A DNA stretch of 28,066 nt, taken from assembly GCA_030374735.1 (NCBI GenBank), contig JASCIV010000262.1:1-28066 (forward strand), written 5' to 3'. Positions 24,091 through 28,066 of the stretch are shown here, in pieces. The first letter of the stretch is position 1; every line of letters begins with the position of its first letter. This DNA is from Gracilaria caudata. Lineage: Eukaryota; Rhodophyta; Florideophyceae; Gracilariales; Gracilariaceae. The notes under the pieces were generated by a model, which had not been told where the DNA came from, made no database searches, and worked only from the letters and a program-made list of their open reading frames with translations. A program made the position numbers and the translations under genes.

Positions 24091-26787
24091 AGAAGTGCTC
24101 CCACCTCGCGCTGTAAACACGCACAGAATTTTTTTTCACAATTATTACATCCTTGCGCATATGCTTCATTCAATGTACCCTTGTCCGCATCGTCGAGTGT
24201 GGAAAGTGCTCCCGTTATACCTCTCCAGAATCGAAAGCCCAGGAACTTCGTCGCTCGCAAACGTGACTCGGTTCTACAGAAGCATGGTAATAATCATGTA
24301 GTCTAAAATTAGTGTCTGTTGTCAGCTTTTTACGTTTTGTAAAACCGTTGAGCGGCGTTGAGCATTGCTCACCCACCTCGCCCTGCTGTTACATAACCAG
24401 GATATGTAGGGATGCTCCAAGCGAGTGGTGTTCTTTCGCGGTCGTCACTGTGCGCTTTCCAGCCAAGACCTGCGCTTTTCGGGGATGATCCCTCACAGGA
24501 CGAGACTGGATCGATGAGTGCGACTTACCGGTCCAGCAAACGTGTCTATATTTAGACCTATGATTTCTTCGTGAGCTCGAAAAATCTCAGGGACAAGAAG
24601 CTTTGCTGGTCGCTAACTATCCAGTTGACCATGTCATTATTCTTCCAATCAGAATTCGCTGAAGTACAATCGTGGATATGTACATACTGCGTTATTTCCC
24701 AGAATTCTAAAATGTGTTTTCTTTAAACAACCTTTACATGGAAAACGGGATATTGGACATATTTGTGACATGTTGGATTCCGAATACCTCGTCTCTCTCG
24801 TGTTCGTTTTGTCACTGGCGCTACAAATTAGTACGGCGGCTGTTCTTTTTGTAACATCAACAACTGCATTTAGGGCGCCTCCCTTGTTAATGACAAGCTT
24901 TGGTTCTTGCCACTCTTCTGTTTTGGTGACAATAGTGTTCATTTCGTGGTGCTAAACGTCTCCAACCACATTCGAAATGAAAAACTACATCATCGGAAGC
25001 TCAGACATAGATAGATTGGCAAGACTTCTCCCATCCAGAACATGTTCAAAGCAGATAGTACGAAACTTTAACTCATTAGTTTTGATGTTCTACATGCCTC
25101 GCATTCATTCGTGTCAATGTAAACTAAGCCATCTAAAAAATGGTTTCATAGTGCGAAGGGGTTTGACGATAGATTGTTGAAAAGCCCCCCTTTCGTCTTC
25201 AGTCCACTTTTACGACGAACGAATACCCACACCAACCAAAAACTTCAGCAAGTGCCAGAGTTGACCCACGAGCATTTCCCTTTCTGGTATGAAAACCTGA
25301 AAAGATGTTTACGTTCGTGTATTCACTACTAATGGCTTCCTTCCCAGTTGTCTGCCAATTGATTCCGACCACGATGACGACAATGCTATTGCTGTCTTGG
25401 TAATCCGTAATCGGGAGGCCTACCTATGTCTTTGATGACACTTTCTTAGGCTAATATTTAATGGGGTGTCACGTTCTCGAAGAATCTAATGAACTGAATT
25501 GAACTGACCCGTAAGGTGCACGCAAAAGAGACGAATTTTGAGAAATTAAGGAGACTAACCGAGAGATAGCTAGCTTTTAACATTAGACCAATGAGAGAGT
25601 GGTATGAAGGAACCATTAGCTAGGCCTGAAAGCATTTGATGCCTAAACGATACGAATTGGGAACCGTCTATGACATAAAAAGGTGCTAATCTTTCCCTAG
25701 ATCGGTGCCTCATATGACGGTACCAAACTTGTGTCTTGGATAGGTCCAGACTCTTGTATTTCGGATGCTGGGAGATAAACTTTCTGCCAGGTCGAGAAAA
25801 AAATCCTGAGTTGACTATGTCAATCTCTCGTAAAGTGTAGAGATTGGCACAAGAACGGAATTGGAACTTACATTCAAGAAACATATATCACATGAGTTGA
25901 TCGAATGACACGGTGCGTAGGCACCAAATGGTTTCAGGAGAAACCCCTTGCCAAAACTTGAGCACGATGTGAATTCCTCGCGAACCATGAGTCTCCAGCA
26001 GGAGCGAGGAAAACAAACTCCCCGAACGAGTGCAAGACAAGAACTCCCCAATCGTCGTCTTCCACAACATCACCATTTATTGCCTCCATTTTGGTCTCAA
26101 TCAACAATGGGAACTGAACGTAAACCATTGACTCTACAAGCACCACTCATTTCATTCATAATGGCAATCCGAAGCATAAAAGTTGTGGTAAGCTTGCGTG
26201 ACCTGAACGTTGGGGCTAGACTTTGACAAAAGATGTTGCGAACAAGAATCCTGCCTCGATGTGAAACTCGGTGTTTCAATGTGATTGTGCCTCTCTTCCT
26301 CTTTTATGTGGTTTTCAGTTCCATGTTCCGAGACTGTAGGAGTACCATCCTGCGAGGTAAGCGCCTCTGACAAAGAAGGTCAAAATCTTTGATGGCCAAT
26401 GTCACATCATGTGATTCCGCCGCGAGTCATGTTTTGGAACAAGCAGAGAGCCCGATACTACTGGCAAAAGTTCGCCATAACTATTGTTCTATTGTGTCTT
26501 TGAGCATCATGGAATGCCAACGTAATCTTCAGAAGTGCTTGTGAAAGGCCGCCAACGGGCTGCCGAATATGAGTGGCTGTGCAACGAATGAGTAACAATG
26601 GGGAAGACGAAATAATGAGGATGGTTTATTTGACGGCGTAAGGCGTTTCGTGTTCTCAAGCACCGCTCCCTGCCAACTGGATGCCAGATGCGTGCACTAT
26701 ACTACGGTCGGACAAAGCAGGATTTGAGACTGACTCTCTCGAAGCGCCGAAGAGCACTACTGTGTGCTCGGAATAAATCGAAATGAC

Positions 26788-27300
26788 ATGCTGAAGACAC
26801 AAGCGCGCAGAACAGTGCGAACTTTAATGGGGTGTATTTTAGCGGTGCACTCCAGAAGCTTGAAACACACGATAGAAGTATCGTTGTACAAAAATTTATG
26901 GTGGTCGCGGCAGTCTCAAGACCGAAAGTGGCTTCGATTATACAGACTAATGGCGGGTGACGTGTTAACGCAGAAAAAGATCACGACGAGAGCTGTCTCC
27001 CACAGCCATGCAAAATCAATGCAGGCGGAGACTTCCGCTGAACGTGTAGTGGGCACTTGTTACGCTGAGGTTAGAAATGGCACGGATTCATTTGGAGGCA
27101 TCTCCGGAGCGGCTGCTATGGGCGAGACGAACGGAGATACACGGGGGGGCATTGCGGAGATGCAGGCGGGAACGCGAACAAAAGTTTTGGCGTGGATGGT
27201 TGCCGGACATGTCTCGGCAATTGGAAACTGGCGCATATGCCGTATGATGAGGTGCCCGTGGAAAAAAGTGATTGCATATTTTAGTGGTGACACGAGGTGA
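26788..27300 (+). CDS. Unidentified ORF, doubtful
   Basis: A 170-codon ATG frame. The N-terminal half is basic with Trp/Arg clusters (NLWWSRQSQDRKWLRLYRLM). The C-terminal half is Gly/Ala-rich (GGISGAAAMGETNGDTRGGI) and ends in a Trp/Cys/Arg segment. No domain, signal peptide or ordered repeat is recognised. A long opposite-strand frame overlaps it, so chance in GC-rich DNA is a real alternative. Confidence 0.2.
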   Translation: MLKTQARRTVRTLMGCILAVHSRSLKHTIEVSLYKNLWWSRQSQDRKWLRLYRLMAGDVLTQKKITTRAVSHSHAKSMQAETSAERVVGTCYAEVRNGTDSFGGISGAAAMGETNGDTRGGIAEMQAGTRTKVLAWMVAGHVSAIGNWRICRMMRCPWKKVIAYFSGDTR

Positions 27301-27573
27301 CGCACGGGGGCGGTTGTGCATGCTCGACTTCGCCAGGCACGCCCGACAATGAGTTGTACCATCTCGCCGCGGAATCTACTTGGCAGCTCCAGCTGAGCCG
27401 CTGAAAAACTTTTCTCACGCTGTCCCTTAATTGGGCGCGCCCCATGTGCCGCGGAGCGCGCTTGAGCCGCAAGTTGCGCACAGCCGCACGCTCTTACCAA
27501 GCACCTGCTTCGCTGCGCACTACACGACGTCGAGCTGACCACGTAGTGCGCGTGAAAAAAAGGAGTCCAAAAG

Positions 27574-27645
27574 TGATGTCATGGCGAAGATACGCCAACG
27601 GCGGTTGTAGCCGAGGCGAAAGTACAGTATGGTTCCATGACATCA
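27574..27645. repeat. 11-bp perfect inverted repeat
   Basis: TGATGTCATGG (27574-27584) is complementary to CCATGACATCA (27635-27645), separated by 50 bases. The core TGATGTCA is CRE-like (TGACGTCA with one change). It could be a hairpin or a paired protein-binding site. Confidence 0.5.
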
Positions 27646-28066
27646 TAGGTAGGGGGACAATGCCTTTCCAGCGTCGTGGCCTTTTGAAGCGTTGGAAAGA
27701 TAGATAGATAAAAGAGTTCGTACCTTATCCCTGCTGATGCAAAGTGCAGTGTTGCAGAGCAATGAGGCGTCACATCCATGCTATGAGGATCATGGTGATT
27801 CTACGCTTACACCAGCAGTTTTACTCCGACTCATGTGTTTGAGCATTCGTTGGCACGCAGTGCAGTGCGGCCCGCCTGGCAGCGCCGGTGGAAGCACACG
27901 AGAAAACAGCAAGAATCTCATGAGTCTGTGCGTGGGCACTGCTGCGCGTGAACAAATAGCGCACAATGTTTTTTCCTTGTGGCAGGGAGTGGGAAGGGTT
28001 ACGACGGAAGGCGGAGCATTCCATGTGCGCAGCGCGATTTACCGAACGCGTTGCGGCGGGGGGGGG

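Larger units (their letters stand above)
24091..28066. other. Gene-poor region; decayed frames only
   Basis: Nearly 4 kb with no frame that I can tie to a family. Minus-strand frames at about 25570-26146 look like remnants of one former coding region: VVEDDDWGVLVLHSFGEFVF, LAPAGDSWF (faintly F-box-like, as in ankyrin-repeat proteins of algae), then in another frame GIHIVLKFWQGVSPETIWCL and, after a stop, 104 further codons. A 170-codon plus frame (26788-27300) overlaps a minus frame (27060-27542), and neither shows motifs. A GATA microsatellite lies near 27700-27710. The window ends in a run of G. Confidence 0.4.

Noticed and set aside
23907..24260. 117-codon minus-strand frame directly after the fusion gene
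   Set aside because: It overlaps the probable 3' UTR and AATAAA of the plus-strand gene, has no recognised motif and could only be extended by speculative splicing.
27060..27542. 160-codon minus frame near the right end
   Set aside because: Overlaps an equally featureless plus frame; neither has a motif, so no choice is justified.
1..28066. CRISPR arrays, insertion sequences, operons or prokaryotic defence systems
   Set aside because: None seen: the window is eukaryotic, the repeats are microsatellites, protein-coding repeats or diverged duplications, and genes are monocistronic.

Overview
The window is nuclear DNA of a eukaryote. The genes are well separated and spliceosomal GT-AG introns are present but few. 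There are TATA-like and AATAAA-like signals, and eukaryote-specific genes (cytosolic ribosomal protein eS12, peroxin 13, mitochondrial complex I subunit ESSS/NDUFB11, a midasin relic). Two proteins start with short presequences carrying an early Phe (AFxLxPS-type), followed by a basic, Ser/Ala-rich stretch and no preceding signal peptide. That is typical of plastid transit peptides in red algae and glaucophytes, so a primary-plastid alga, most likely a unicellular red alga, is my best guess. The species cannot be told from the sequence.

Layout. Bases 1-4140 are a GC-rich block with three minus-strand genes: a serine-rich protein with a BRK-like motif (912-1496), an alpha/beta hydrolase (1719-2765) and a zinc-finger protein with a polyglycine tract (3101-3982). 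The last two each have a TATA-like box that fixes the start. Bases 4140-7814 hold no gene I can support, but contain an 85-bp nested hairpin, a diverged ~350-390 bp tandem duplication and a weak Harbinger-like transposase relic. Bases 7815-12239 encode one 1474-residue secreted subtilisin/proteinase K-type protease with a very long Ser/Thr/Pro repeat stalk. Bases 12240-14772 hold two short, two-exon genes recovered only by splicing in silico: a small plastid-type protein (13584-14077, +) and complex I subunit ESSS (14226-14772, -). Bases 15505-17302 are a broken midasin (MDN1/REA1) fragment that abuts the PEX13 gene (17342-18184, -). Then come a two-exon pterin-synthase-fold gene that lacks the catalytic residues (18921-19425, +), eS12 (19655-20086, -), a monoacylglycerol-lipase-like hydrolase (20394-21485, -) and, divergently, a single-exon gene fusing a nucleotidyltransferase domain to a JmjC/cupin Fe(II)/2-oxoglutarate oxygenase domain (21914-23890, +). 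From 23891 to the end there is no gene I can support.

The genes do not form a pathway. They are housekeeping, organelle and secretory functions with separate promoters. The most novel item is the nucleotidyltransferase-JmjC fusion with a plastid-type presequence. Its key residues for both active sites are intact, which suggests a two-step modification enzyme acting in the plastid. Next come the PTPS-fold protein with a lost active site, the midasin relic and the unidentified plastid-type small protein.
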